This document shows, piece after piece, positions 1 to 5,796 of a stretch of 6,593 nt of DNA (position 1 is the stretch's first letter; every line of letters begins with the position of its first letter). A model generated the notes under the pieces. The model was not told the origin of the DNA, made no database searches, and saw only the letters and a program-made list of their open reading frames with translations. The position numbers and the translations under genes are program-made. Source of the DNA: Spirochaetota bacterium (GTDB lineage: Bacteria; Spirochaetota; JAGLSM01); NCBI GenBank assembly GCA_023135745.1, contig JAGLSM010000126.1, positions 1 through 6,593 of the forward strand. Reading direction: 5' to 3'.

Positions 1-1757
1 TTGACCATGGTAAATCGACACTGGCTGACAGGATGCTTGAAGTTACTCATGTCCTTGACGGCAGGGTTCGTGTTGAGCAGGTTCTTGATAGTATGGAGCT
101 TGAAAAGGAACGCGGTATTACCATTAAGTCTCAGACTGTCTGTATGGAATACAAGGCCAAAGACGGAAATATTTATCATCTTAATCTGATTGATACGCCG
201 GGACATGTTGATTTTTCATATGAAGTGTCAAGATCCCTTTCTTCCTGTGAAGGTGCGGTACTGCTCATTGATGCTTCGCAGGGTGTGGAAGCACAGACTC
301 TTGCCAATATGTATCAGGCTGTTGAACATAATCTTACAATCATCCCGGCAATTAATAAAATAGATCTTCCGAATTTAGATATGAAAATGATAGTAGATCA
401 GATTGAACATGATCTTGGTTTTTTTGATGAAGAGACATTGAGGATATCAGCAAAGGCGGGAACAGGCATAGAAGACCTCCTTGAAGAAATAGTGAAAATA
501 GTACCGTCTCCTTCAGGCAATCCTGCAGGCAAATTAAGCGCATTGATATTTGATTCCAAATTTGATCCATATAGAGGTGTTATAATAACTACCAGGATTA
601 TTGACGGAATTCTCAGGAAGGGTGATAATATACTTCTGATGCATGCTCAGCAGAAGCACAAGGTTGATGACCTGGGTTTACTCAAACTTGATTATATTTC
701 ACAGGATAGCCTTACAGCAGGGGAAGTAGGGTATATTGTTGCCGGAATTAAAAATGTTTCCGACATTAAGGTCGGTGATACAATAACTTTAGCGTCAAAC
801 CCGGTAGAAAAAACTCTCAAGGGATACAAGGAAGTAAAACCGATGGTTTTTGCCTCTATTTATCCTCTCATGTCTGATGATTACGCTGGTTTGAAAGGTG
901 GAATTGAAAAACTAAAACTCAATGATGCCTCTCTTCTATACGAGCCGGATTCTTCACTTGCTCTTGGATTCGGATTCAGATGCGGTTTTTTAGGACTCCT
1001 GCATCTTGAAATAGTTCAGGAACGGCTGGAACGTGAGTTTAATCTAAATCTTCTTGTAACTTCACCAACTGTAAAATATGAAGTCTATTTGACCGATGGA
1101 ACCATGGAGCTTGTTGACAATCCCGTAAAATTTCCTGATCCTCAGAGTGTACAAAAATGTATGGAGCCGTTTGTTCATGCTACTATTCTTGTTCCTAAAG
1201 AGTATATGGGCAATATCATTAATCTATGTTTGGAAAAGAGAGGTACACAAAAAAACACTGCCTATCTCGATGAAAAGAGGATTCAAATGGAGTACGATTT
1301 GCCTCTTTCCGAGATAGTGTATGATTTTTATGACAGACTGAAATCTGTCAGCAGAGGTTATGCTTCTTTTGACTATGAGATTTCCGATTATAGAGAAACT
1401 AAGCTTGAAAAACTCGATATACTTGTCAACGCTAAACAGGTTGATGCCCTGTCACAGCTTGTAAACAGTGATTTAGCCTATTTTCGAGGAAGGCATATAG
1501 TATCACGTCTCAGAGAACTCATTCCACGGCACCAGTTCAAGGTTCCTCTTCAGGCAACAATTGGCGGAAGGATTATAGCCAGGGAAACTATTTCTGCCTT
1601 GAGAAAAAATGTTACCGCGAAATGTTACGGCGGAGATATCTCAAGGAAAAGAAAACTTCTCGAGAAACAAAGAGAGGGGAAAAAGAGAATGAAAACTTTC
1701 GGCAATGTACAAATCCCTCAGTCAGCATTCACTGACATACTTAAAACGGGTGATTAG
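1..1757 (+). CDS. lepA: Elongation factor 4 (LepA) GTPase, 5' end truncated by window
   Basis: Translational GTPase that binds the ribosome in the cytoplasm and is linked to back-translocation and initiation or biogenesis quality. The reading frame is open from the window edge (first whole codon at 3), beginning DHGKSTLADR, the end of the G1 P-loop. Roughly 15 N-terminal residues are missing, judged from the family length of about 600, and the ATG at 33 is internal. The other G motifs follow in order: RGIT (111-122), DTPGHVDF with the catalytic-type His (192-215), NKID (354-365) and SAK (447-455). Domain II and the EF-G-like III/V region (FRCGFLGLLHLE) come next. The LepA-specific C-terminal domain closes the protein, with RETISALRKNVTAKCYGGD and SRKRKLLEKQREGKKRMK, the diagnostic LepA ending. 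It stops at TAG 1755-1757. No frameshift is seen. The stretch NSDLAYFRGRHIVSRL is somewhat divergent from the usual family wording. The next gene starts within 7 nt, suggesting co-transcription. Confidence 0.97.
   Translation, partial: DHGKSTLADRMLEVTHVLDGRVRVEQVLDSMELEKERGITIKSQTVCMEYKAKDGNIYHLNLIDTPGHVDFSYEVSRSLSSCEGAVLLIDASQGVEAQTLANMYQAVEHNLTIIPAINKIDLPNLDMKMIVDQIEHDLGFFDEETLRISAKAGTGIEDLLEEIVKIVPSPSGNPAGKLSALIFDSKFDPYRGVIITTRIIDGILRKGDNILLMHAQQKHKVDDLGLLKLDYISQDSLTAGEVGYIVAGIKNVSDIKVGDTITLASNPVEKTLKGYKEVKPMVFASIYPLMSDDYAGLKGGIEKLKLNDASLLYEPDSSLALGFGFRCGFLGLLHLEIVQERLEREFNLNLLVTSPTVKYEVYLTDGTMELVDNPVKFPDPQSVQKCMEPFVHATILVPKEYMGNIINLCLEKRGTQKNTAYLDEKRIQMEYDLPLSEIVYDFYDRLKSVSRGYASFDYEISDYRETKLEKLDILVNAKQVDALSQLVNSDLAYFRGRHIVSRLRELIPRHQFKVPLQATIGGRIIARETISALRKNVTAKCYGGDISRKRKLLEKQREGKKRMKTFGNVQIPQSAFTDILKTGD
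1748..1753 (+). promoter_or_regulatory. Possible ribosome binding site for the orphan lipoprotein gene
   Basis: GGGTGA lies inside the last codons of lepA. It is 5 nt before a TTG (1759) and 11 nt before an ATG (1765), both in the same frame. Spacing favours TTG and codon preference favours ATG. Either start gives the same mature protein after lipoprotein processing. The complementarity is only partial, so translational coupling to lepA is likely to matter. Confidence 0.35.
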
Positions 1758-1764
1758 TTTGAAT

Positions 1765-2403
1765 ATGAAACTGTTTTTAATACTGATTATATTTTTTTTT
1801 GCAAACTTATCCTGTAATAATCCTTCCATAGTTCTCAGAAAAACATGGATAGGCGCCCCTTCAAATAACAGAATTGCTGATTTTAAAATTAAATTTTTAA
1901 ACAGGCTTGAAGTTAACTCTTATTTATCGGAAATGACAAAAACACGTAGAAAAAAGCATAAAAAAGTAACGATTAAAAAGAGAAAACCCTATGTATCTGT
2001 TTATAGTTTTACTTTTTCAATTAAAAATTCTGATATAATCATAGCCGGGATAGATTTGAACTCTATTTTTATTAATTCCAATAATAAAACTAACCGGGCT
2101 TACAATGTGAATAGTTTTACCAATGATTTTCCCGAGAAGTATTATCAGACTAAGAAATATCTTTATTTATTCAGGAATTTTCTCTACTTAAAGGGGAAGA
2201 CGATAGCATTAAATGATAAATCATCGCTGAATTTAAGCGGTAATGAAAAAATAAATGGGTTTATTGTATTTCCGAGGATGCCTTATTCGGTTAAGAACGC
2301 GGAATTTCTAATCAGGCTTAGATATTACCGCAATCCATGGACTTTTGAAGAAGCCTTGATAAGGATACCCTTGAAGTTTTCTCTTTTCAGGTTGAAACCT
2401 TAG
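1765..2403 (+). CDS. Putative lipoprotein of unknown function
   Basis: I do not recognise a family. From ATG 1765 the product is 212 residues; an in-frame TTG at 1759 would add two, and the more upstream ATG at 1705 lies inside lepA and would spoil the signal peptide. Residues 1-17 read as a lipoprotein signal: one Lys, a very hydrophobic LFLILIIFFFA core, then NLSC with Cys17 followed by Asn-Asn. The -3 residue is Asn rather than Leu, so the lipobox is relaxed. Residues 59-74 contain 11 Lys/Arg plus one His. The remainder looks beta-rich (alternating VSVYSFTFSI, FLIRLRYYR), and the segment NGFIVFPRMP near 164-173 resembles the GF-V-FP strand of Ig-like sandwich lipoproteins; that resemblance is a weak inference. 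There are no other long hydrophobic segments. The DNA looks more A/T-rich than lepA or gap. The gene starts 7 nt after lepA and is probably in its transcript. It could be surface-exposed or periplasmic. Confidence 0.75.
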   Translation: MKLFLILIIFFFANLSCNNPSIVLRKTWIGAPSNNRIADFKIKFLNRLEVNSYLSEMTKTRRKKHKKVTIKKRKPYVSVYSFTFSIKNSDIIIAGIDLNSIFINSNNKTNRAYNVNSFTNDFPEKYYQTKKYLYLFRNFLYLKGKTIALNDKSSLNLSGNEKINGFIVFPRMPYSVKNAEFLIRLRYYRNPWTFEEALIRIPLKFSLFRLKP

Positions 2404-2558
2404 CGCTTTTGATAAAAACCCTGATGTTTTTCATTTTTTTTGATAAAAAAATTTCAATATATATTGACCGTTGTATAGAATTTTAAGAATTTTAAAAGAC
2501 ATACAAAATTAAAAAAATTTTTAACATAATTTTTTTTGAAAATAATACGGAGGTAGTA
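2404..2558 (+). promoter_or_regulatory. A/T-rich leader and likely promoter region of gap
   Basis: This 155-nt spacer is almost entirely A and T. It holds two copies of TTTTGATAAAA (2407-2417, 2438-2448). A weak inverted repeat (AAAAAC 2414-2419 / GTTTTT 2426-2431) is followed by a T8 run at 2434-2441, which could act as a poor terminator for the lepA transcript. A tandem 9-mer AGAATTTTA occurs twice at 2477-2494. A TTGACC at 2464-2469 could be a -35 box, but no hexamer close to TATAAT sits 16-18 nt downstream; TATAGA (2474-2479) with TTTCAA upstream is an alternative. A promoter here is expected for a strongly expressed gap gene, but I cannot fix its position. Confidence 0.4.
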
Positions 2559-3560
2559 ATGGCTATTAAAGTAGGAATTAACGGATTTGGAAGGATTGGA
2601 AGAAATGTATTCAAGATTGCTTTAGAAAATTCCAATATCAAGGTTGTCGGTATCAATGATCTGACAAGCAATAAGACCCTGGCGCATCTATTAAAATATG
2701 ATTCAACGCAAGGGAGATTCAACGGGACTGTTTCTTCAGATAATGACGGACTCATTGTTAATGGAGAGAAGTACAATGTAAGTGAAGAGAGAAGCCCTGC
2801 AAATATTCCATGGGCGGAAACTCCTGATGTAGTAATTGAAGCAACCGGTGTATTCAGGGAAAAATCAAGCGCTAAGGGCGGCTACGGAGATCACCTTAAG
2901 AATGGTGCCAAGAAGGTTATCCTGACAGTGCCTGCAAAAGATGAAATTGACAGAATGATTGTTCTTGGTGTGAATGATGCTGATTTAAAATCTGAAGACC
3001 AGTGTGTTTCAAATGCTTCCTGTACGACAAACTGTCTTGCGCCTGTTGTAAAGGTTCTTAATGACAAGTTTGGTATTGAGAACGGTCTTATGACAACAAT
3101 TCACTCTTATACAAATGATCAGGCTATTCTGGATGCTCCTCATTCAGATCTTAGAAGAGCAAGATCTGCGGCTGTATCTCAGATACCTACAACTACAGGT
3201 GCTGCAAAAGCTGTGGGCAAGGTTATACCTGAGCTTAACGGTAAATTAGATGGTCTTGCGATACGTGTTCCTACTCCTACAGGATCGCTTGTTGACCTGG
3301 TTGTAAATCTTAAAAAAGAAACAGCAAAAGCAGAAGTTAATGCTGCTATTAAAGAGGCTGCAGAGGGTTCTATGAAGGGTATTCTTGAATACACAGAAGA
3401 TCCAATTGTATCTGTTGACGTTATCCATAATCCTCATTCATCCATTTTTGATGCGGATGCTACGATGGTTAACGGAAAAACTGTAAAGATTCTTTCGTGG
3501 TACGATAACGAATGGGGTTATTCAAGCAGAGTTGTAGATCTTATTGTAAAATTAGGATAG
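2559..3560 (+). CDS. gap: Glyceraldehyde-3-phosphate dehydrogenase, phosphorylating
   Basis: Cytoplasmic glycolytic enzyme that oxidises and phosphorylates glyceraldehyde 3-phosphate to 1,3-bisphosphoglycerate with NAD(P). It is 333 residues, normal for the family. The N-terminal Rossmann fold carries NGFGRIGR (8-15) and IND ending in Asp34, the position that usually selects NAD over NADP. The catalytic segment SNASCTTNC places the nucleophile at Cys155, and His182 (IHSYTNDQ) is its partner. DLRRARSAA (197-205) lies in the S-loop and WYDNEWGYS (314-322) is the C-terminal NAD-binding signature. The sequence is of the bacterial/chloroplast type, with TNDQ and DLRRAR rather than the E. coli GapA wording. 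A strong CGGAGGT (2548-2554) ends 4 nt before the ATG, consistent with high expression. It is the first gene of a gap-pgk-tpiA series. Downstream, a 14-bp hairpin may protect or separate its message from that of pgk. Confidence 0.98.
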   Translation: MAIKVGINGFGRIGRNVFKIALENSNIKVVGINDLTSNKTLAHLLKYDSTQGRFNGTVSSDNDGLIVNGEKYNVSEERSPANIPWAETPDVVIEATGVFREKSSAKGGYGDHLKNGAKKVILTVPAKDEIDRMIVLGVNDADLKSEDQCVSNASCTTNCLAPVVKVLNDKFGIENGLMTTIHSYTNDQAILDAPHSDLRRARSAAVSQIPTTTGAAKAVGKVIPELNGKLDGLAIRVPTPTGSLVDLVVNLKKETAKAEVNAAIKEAAEGSMKGILEYTEDPIVSVDVIHNPHSSIFDADATMVNGKTVKILSWYDNEWGYSSRVVDLIVKLG

Positions 3561-3576
3561 GCATATAAGATTTTAA

Positions 3577-3613
3577 TAATACCGGGAATCTTTAGAATTG
3601 ATTTCCGGTATTA
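3577..3613 (+). repeat. Strong intercistronic hairpin after gap
   Basis: Arms 3577-3590 (TAATACCGGGAATC) and 3600-3613 (GATTTCCGGTATTA) pair over 14 bp with a single G-U wobble and a 9-nt loop (TTTAGAATT). The stem begins 16 nt after the gap stop codon. It is followed by GATATTGTCAAATC, with no U-tract, so it does not fit a standard Rho-independent terminator. It more likely protects the gap mRNA 3' end, marks a processing site, or reduces read-through into pgk; these roles are inferred. Confidence 0.75.
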
Positions 3614-3655
3614 GATATTGTCAAATCAATAAAACAAGTTCCTTAATATTTTTAA

Positions 3656-3674
3656 TGTATTATTTTTTAATACA
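3656..3674 (+). repeat. Inverted repeat upstream of pgk (overlaps next palindrome)
   Basis: TGTATTA (3656-3662) and TAATACA (3668-3674) are perfect 7-nt inverted arms around TTTTT. The right arm shares TACA with the next palindrome, so only one of the two pairings can form in RNA at a time. Confidence 0.5.
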
Positions 3675-3686
3675 AAAATTTTTGTA
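3671..3686 (+). repeat. Perfect 16-bp palindrome upstream of pgk
   Basis: TACAAAAATTTTTGTA is its own reverse complement. It lies 37 nt before the pgk start. It could be an operator half-site pair for a dimeric regulator. As RNA it would have no free loop at the centre, so its inner A/U pairs would open. In such A/T-rich DNA a chance origin is possible. Confidence 0.5.
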
Positions 3687-3712
3687 AAAAATCCTTTTGA
3701 TAAAAGCATGTT

Positions 3713-3717
3713 AGGAG
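3713..3717 (+). promoter_or_regulatory. Ribosome binding site that fixes the GTG start of pgk
   Basis: AGGAG lies 6 nt before GTG 3724. An in-frame TAG at 3712-3714 excludes any earlier start, and the next ATG is codon 18, inside the conserved first strand (MRADFNVP). GTG is therefore the start. Confidence 0.85.
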
Positions 3718-3723
3718 AATAGG

Positions 3724-4935
3724 GTGCCTAAAAAAACGATAAGAGATATTGATTTAAATGCAAAAAAAGTGATAATGAGGGCAGATTTTAACGTTCCTTT
3801 AGATGAAAATCAGAATATAACTGATGATACAAGAATTGAAGCGGCACTTCCATCTATAAAATATATACTGGAAAAAGGTGCTTCCCTTATACTCATGAGT
3901 CATCTTGGAAGACCCAAGGGTGAGGTTAAGTCTAAACTTTCACTTGCCCCTATTGCTGAAAGGCTCAGTGAAAAGCTTGGTATAGAAGTAATAATGGCTC
4001 CTGACTGTGTAGGTGAACAGGTTGAGAGTCTTGCTGCAAAACTATCTCCGGGACAGGTTCTTCTGCTTGAAAATCTTCGTTTTCATTCGGAAGAGACAAA
4101 AAATGATCCTGATTTTAGTGATCAATTGGCAAAACTAGCTGAAGTATATGTTAATGACGCCTTTGGAACCGCTCACAGAGCACATGCTTCAACTGCCGGC
4201 ATTACTAAAAAAATGGATGTTTGTGTTTCCGGATTTCTTCTTGAAAAGGAAATAAAATTTCTCGGTGATGCTGTAACAAACCCTGAAAAACCTCTTGTTG
4301 CGATCTTAGGCGGAGCAAAGGTTTCTTCAAAAATAGGTGTTATAAAAAATTTATTAAATAAGGCTGATTCTATAATAATCGGCGGAGGCATGAGCTATAC
4401 TTTTTTTAAAGCTCAGGGCAGGGAAATAGGCAAATCTCTTTTTACAGAGGCGGATCTGCCTGTTGCTGAAGGAATATTAAAAGAAGCTTCTGAACAGAAT
4501 GTAGAACTGGTATTGCCAATAGATACTGTTATAACGGATAAAGATGTCGGAGACATGTTTGACGATCCTTCAATTGCAGACTCAGCAGAAACAAAGATTA
4601 TAGAGGGAGATATCCCTGAAGATTGGGAAGGTGTTGATATTGGCCCCAAAACAATAGAAAAGATAAAAGGGATTCTGACTGATGCCAGGACAGTTGTATG
4701 GAATGGTCCTATGGGTGTTTTTGAATTCGAGAAGTTTGCTGCCGGGACTAACGCCGTTGCAGAGTATCTTGCACAGATAAATGCAATGACAATAATAGGC
4801 GGCGGCGACAGTGTTGCTGCTGTTAATAAATGCGGTTTGGCGGATAAGATGACACATGTTTCTACCGGAGGCGGAGCGTCTTTGGAATTCCTTGAAGGAA
4901 AAGTATTACCGGGTGTTGATGCCCTGGATGATTAG
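3724..4935 (+). CDS. pgk: Phosphoglycerate kinase
   Basis: Cytoplasmic enzyme that transfers the acyl phosphate of 1,3-bisphosphoglycerate to ADP, giving ATP and 3-phosphoglycerate. It uses the product of the upstream gap enzyme. It is 403 residues, a normal bacterial length, starting at GTG. The N-terminal substrate domain shows RADFNVP (19-25), SHLGRPKG (59-66), NLRFH (117-121) and DAFGTAHRAHAS (145-156), which supply the basic patch for the triose phosphate. The C-terminal nucleotide domain shows GGAKVSSKIGVI (196-207), GGGMSYTFFKA (220-230), NGPMGVFE (327-334), GGGDS (359-363) and STGGGASLEFLEGK (380-393). All main motifs are intact. It follows gap after 163 nt containing hairpins, so its expression may be set separately. 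tpiA begins 10 nt after its TAG, and the tpiA ribosome binding site overlaps that stop codon, indicating tight coupling of the pair. Confidence 0.98.
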   Translation: MPKKTIRDIDLNAKKVIMRADFNVPLDENQNITDDTRIEAALPSIKYILEKGASLILMSHLGRPKGEVKSKLSLAPIAERLSEKLGIEVIMAPDCVGEQVESLAAKLSPGQVLLLENLRFHSEETKNDPDFSDQLAKLAEVYVNDAFGTAHRAHASTAGITKKMDVCVSGFLLEKEIKFLGDAVTNPEKPLVAILGGAKVSSKIGVIKNLLNKADSIIIGGGMSYTFFKAQGREIGKSLFTEADLPVAEGILKEASEQNVELVLPIDTVITDKDVGDMFDDPSIADSAETKIIEGDIPEDWEGVDIGPKTIEKIKGILTDARTVVWNGPMGVFEFEKFAAGTNAVAEYLAQINAMTIIGGGDSVAAVNKCGLADKMTHVSTGGGASLEFLEGKVLPGVDALDD

Positions 4936-4938
4936 GAG
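4934..4938 (+). promoter_or_regulatory. tpiA ribosome binding site overlapping the pgk stop codon
   Basis: AGGAG shares its first two bases with the pgk TAG (4933-4935) and lies 7 nt before ATG 4946. The surrounding 11-mer TTAGGAGAATA (4932-4942) is identical to the one before pgk (3711-3721). Confidence 0.8.
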
Positions 4939-4945
4939 AATATAA

Positions 4946-5698
4946 ATGAGAAAACCATTTTTAGCTGGAAACTGGAAAATGAATAAGACTGTCGATGAGG
5001 CAGTTGAACTTGCAAAAGAACTTGTAGAAAATGTTGGGGATGTAAAAGACCGTGATATACTCATCTGCCCGACTTCTCTGTGCCTTACAGAAGTGGCAAA
5101 GATCGTAAAAGGTACTTCTGTTAAGCTTGGCGCGCAGAATATGTCTTTTGAAGATTCGGGCGCTTTTACCGGAGAGGTATCTGCTGACATGCTTCTTGCT
5201 GCAGGCTGCGACTATGTCATAATTGGGCATAGCGAGAGACGGGAATATTATCATGAAGATAATGAAGCGGTTAATAAAAAAGCCAAAAAAGCACTTGAGA
5301 AGGGTATTAATGCTATTGTATGCGTAGGCGAGAAACTTGAAGAAAGAGAAGCCGGAAAAGCCGAATCTGTTGTAGAGGATCATCTAAAAGGCGCTTTTTC
5401 CGGTATTTCCGGGGAAGATGCTGTAAAGATTACGATTGCCTATGAACCTGTTTGGGCTATTGGTACCGGTAAAACCGCTACTCCGGAAGATGCCGACAAT
5501 ATGCACGCGTTCATACGTAAAACTCTGGCAGATATTTATGATGAGGCTGCCGCTGAAAAAATGAGAATACAGTACGGCGGTTCGGTAAAGGATTCCAATG
5601 TTGATGAGTTAATGGCTCGTGAAAATATTGATGGAGCTCTTGTAGGCGGGGCAAGCCTCAAAGCTGATTCTTTTGCCAGAATTGTAAAATTTAAATAA
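4946..5698 (+). CDS. tpiA: Triosephosphate isomerase
   Basis: Cytoplasmic TIM-barrel enzyme that interconverts dihydroxyacetone phosphate and glyceraldehyde 3-phosphate, feeding the gap enzyme. It is 250 residues, full length. The active site is complete: AGNWKMN with Asn9 and Lys11, IIGHSERR with His95, and AYEPVWAIGTGKTATP with the catalytic base Glu167 followed by the mobile loop 6. The phosphate-binding segments YGGSV (210-214) and LVGGASL (232-238) follow. The ATG at 4946 is fixed by an in-frame TAA directly before it (4943-4945), which also excludes a frameshifted PGK-TIM fusion. It is co-transcribed with pgk at a 10-nt spacing. Two inverted repeats follow, the first overlapping its own stop codon. 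Confidence 0.98.
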   Translation: MRKPFLAGNWKMNKTVDEAVELAKELVENVGDVKDRDILICPTSLCLTEVAKIVKGTSVKLGAQNMSFEDSGAFTGEVSADMLLAAGCDYVIIGHSERREYYHEDNEAVNKKAKKALEKGINAIVCVGEKLEEREAGKAESVVEDHLKGAFSGISGEDAVKITIAYEPVWAIGTGKTATPEDADNMHAFIRKTLADIYDEAAAEKMRIQYGGSVKDSNVDELMARENIDGALVGGASLKADSFARIVKFK

Positions 5699-5715
5699 AT
5701 TAGGCTAATTTATTT
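5693..5715 (+). repeat. A/T-rich inverted repeat overlapping the tpiA stop codon
   Basis: AAATAAATTA (5693-5702) and TAATTTATTT (5706-5715) are perfect 10-nt arms around GGC. The tpiA TAA (5696-5698) lies in the left arm. The stem is purely A-U, so it would be weak as RNA; a protein-binding site is an alternative. Confidence 0.55.
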
Positions 5716-5718
5716 GTT

Positions 5719-5754
5719 AATGACCCTTGAAGTTAATATATTTCAGGGGTTATT
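5719..5754 (+). terminator. Hairpin between tpiA and secG, possible partial terminator
   Basis: AATGACCCTTGAA (5719-5731) pairs with TTCAGGGGTTATT (5742-5754) over 13 bp including two G-U wobbles, with a 10-nt loop. The downstream sequence is A/T-rich (ATTAATGAATAAAG) but has no real T-run. It may end or protect the glycolytic transcript, or be an RNA-processing site, with some read-through to secG. The structure is visible; the termination role is inferred. Confidence 0.5.
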
Positions 5755-5783
5755 ATTAATGAATAAAGATGTTTTGTTAGTTT

Positions 5784-5790
5784 GGAGGAA
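5784..5790 (+). promoter_or_regulatory. Ribosome binding site of secG
   Basis: GGAGGAA ends 6 nt before ATG 5797. An in-frame TGA at 5791-5793 rules out any earlier start for secG. Confidence 0.85.
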
Positions 5791-5796
5791 TGAAAT

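Noticed and set aside
1..189. 62-codon + strand open frame at the window start
   Set aside because: It is a shifted-frame shadow of lepA, whose frame carries the GTPase motifs.
2411..2441. Rho-independent terminator after the lipoprotein gene
   Set aside because: There is a T8 run, but the stem before it is only six A/T-dominated pairs and is not directly adjacent to the T-run; mentioned only as a weak possibility in the leader entry.
2424..2486. 20-codon open frame in the gap leader
   Set aside because: There is no ribosome binding site, and its Phe/Ile/Lys composition just reflects T and A runs.
2404..2558. Riboswitch in the gap leader
   Set aside because: The spacer is almost only A and T, with no multi-stem architecture or conserved riboswitch motif that I can see.
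3618..3649. Promoter for pgk: TTGTCA (3618-3623) with TTAATA (3643-3648)
   Set aside because: The -35 match is good, but the spacer is 19 nt and the -10 is poor in a region where A/T hexamers are everywhere; not strong enough to list as a feature.
4930..4948. Possible PGK-TIM fusion by frameshift, as known in Thermotoga
   Set aside because: pgk ends at TAG 4933-4935, and the tpiA frame has a TAA (4943-4945) directly before its ATG, so no frameshift could join them through the start.
4961..5383. 140-codon open frame on the - strand opposite tpiA
   Set aside because: It is fully covered by tpiA with all active-site motifs intact, has no recognisable domain, and its Phe/Ile/Tyr-rich sequence is typical of the antisense of a Lys/Glu-rich gene.
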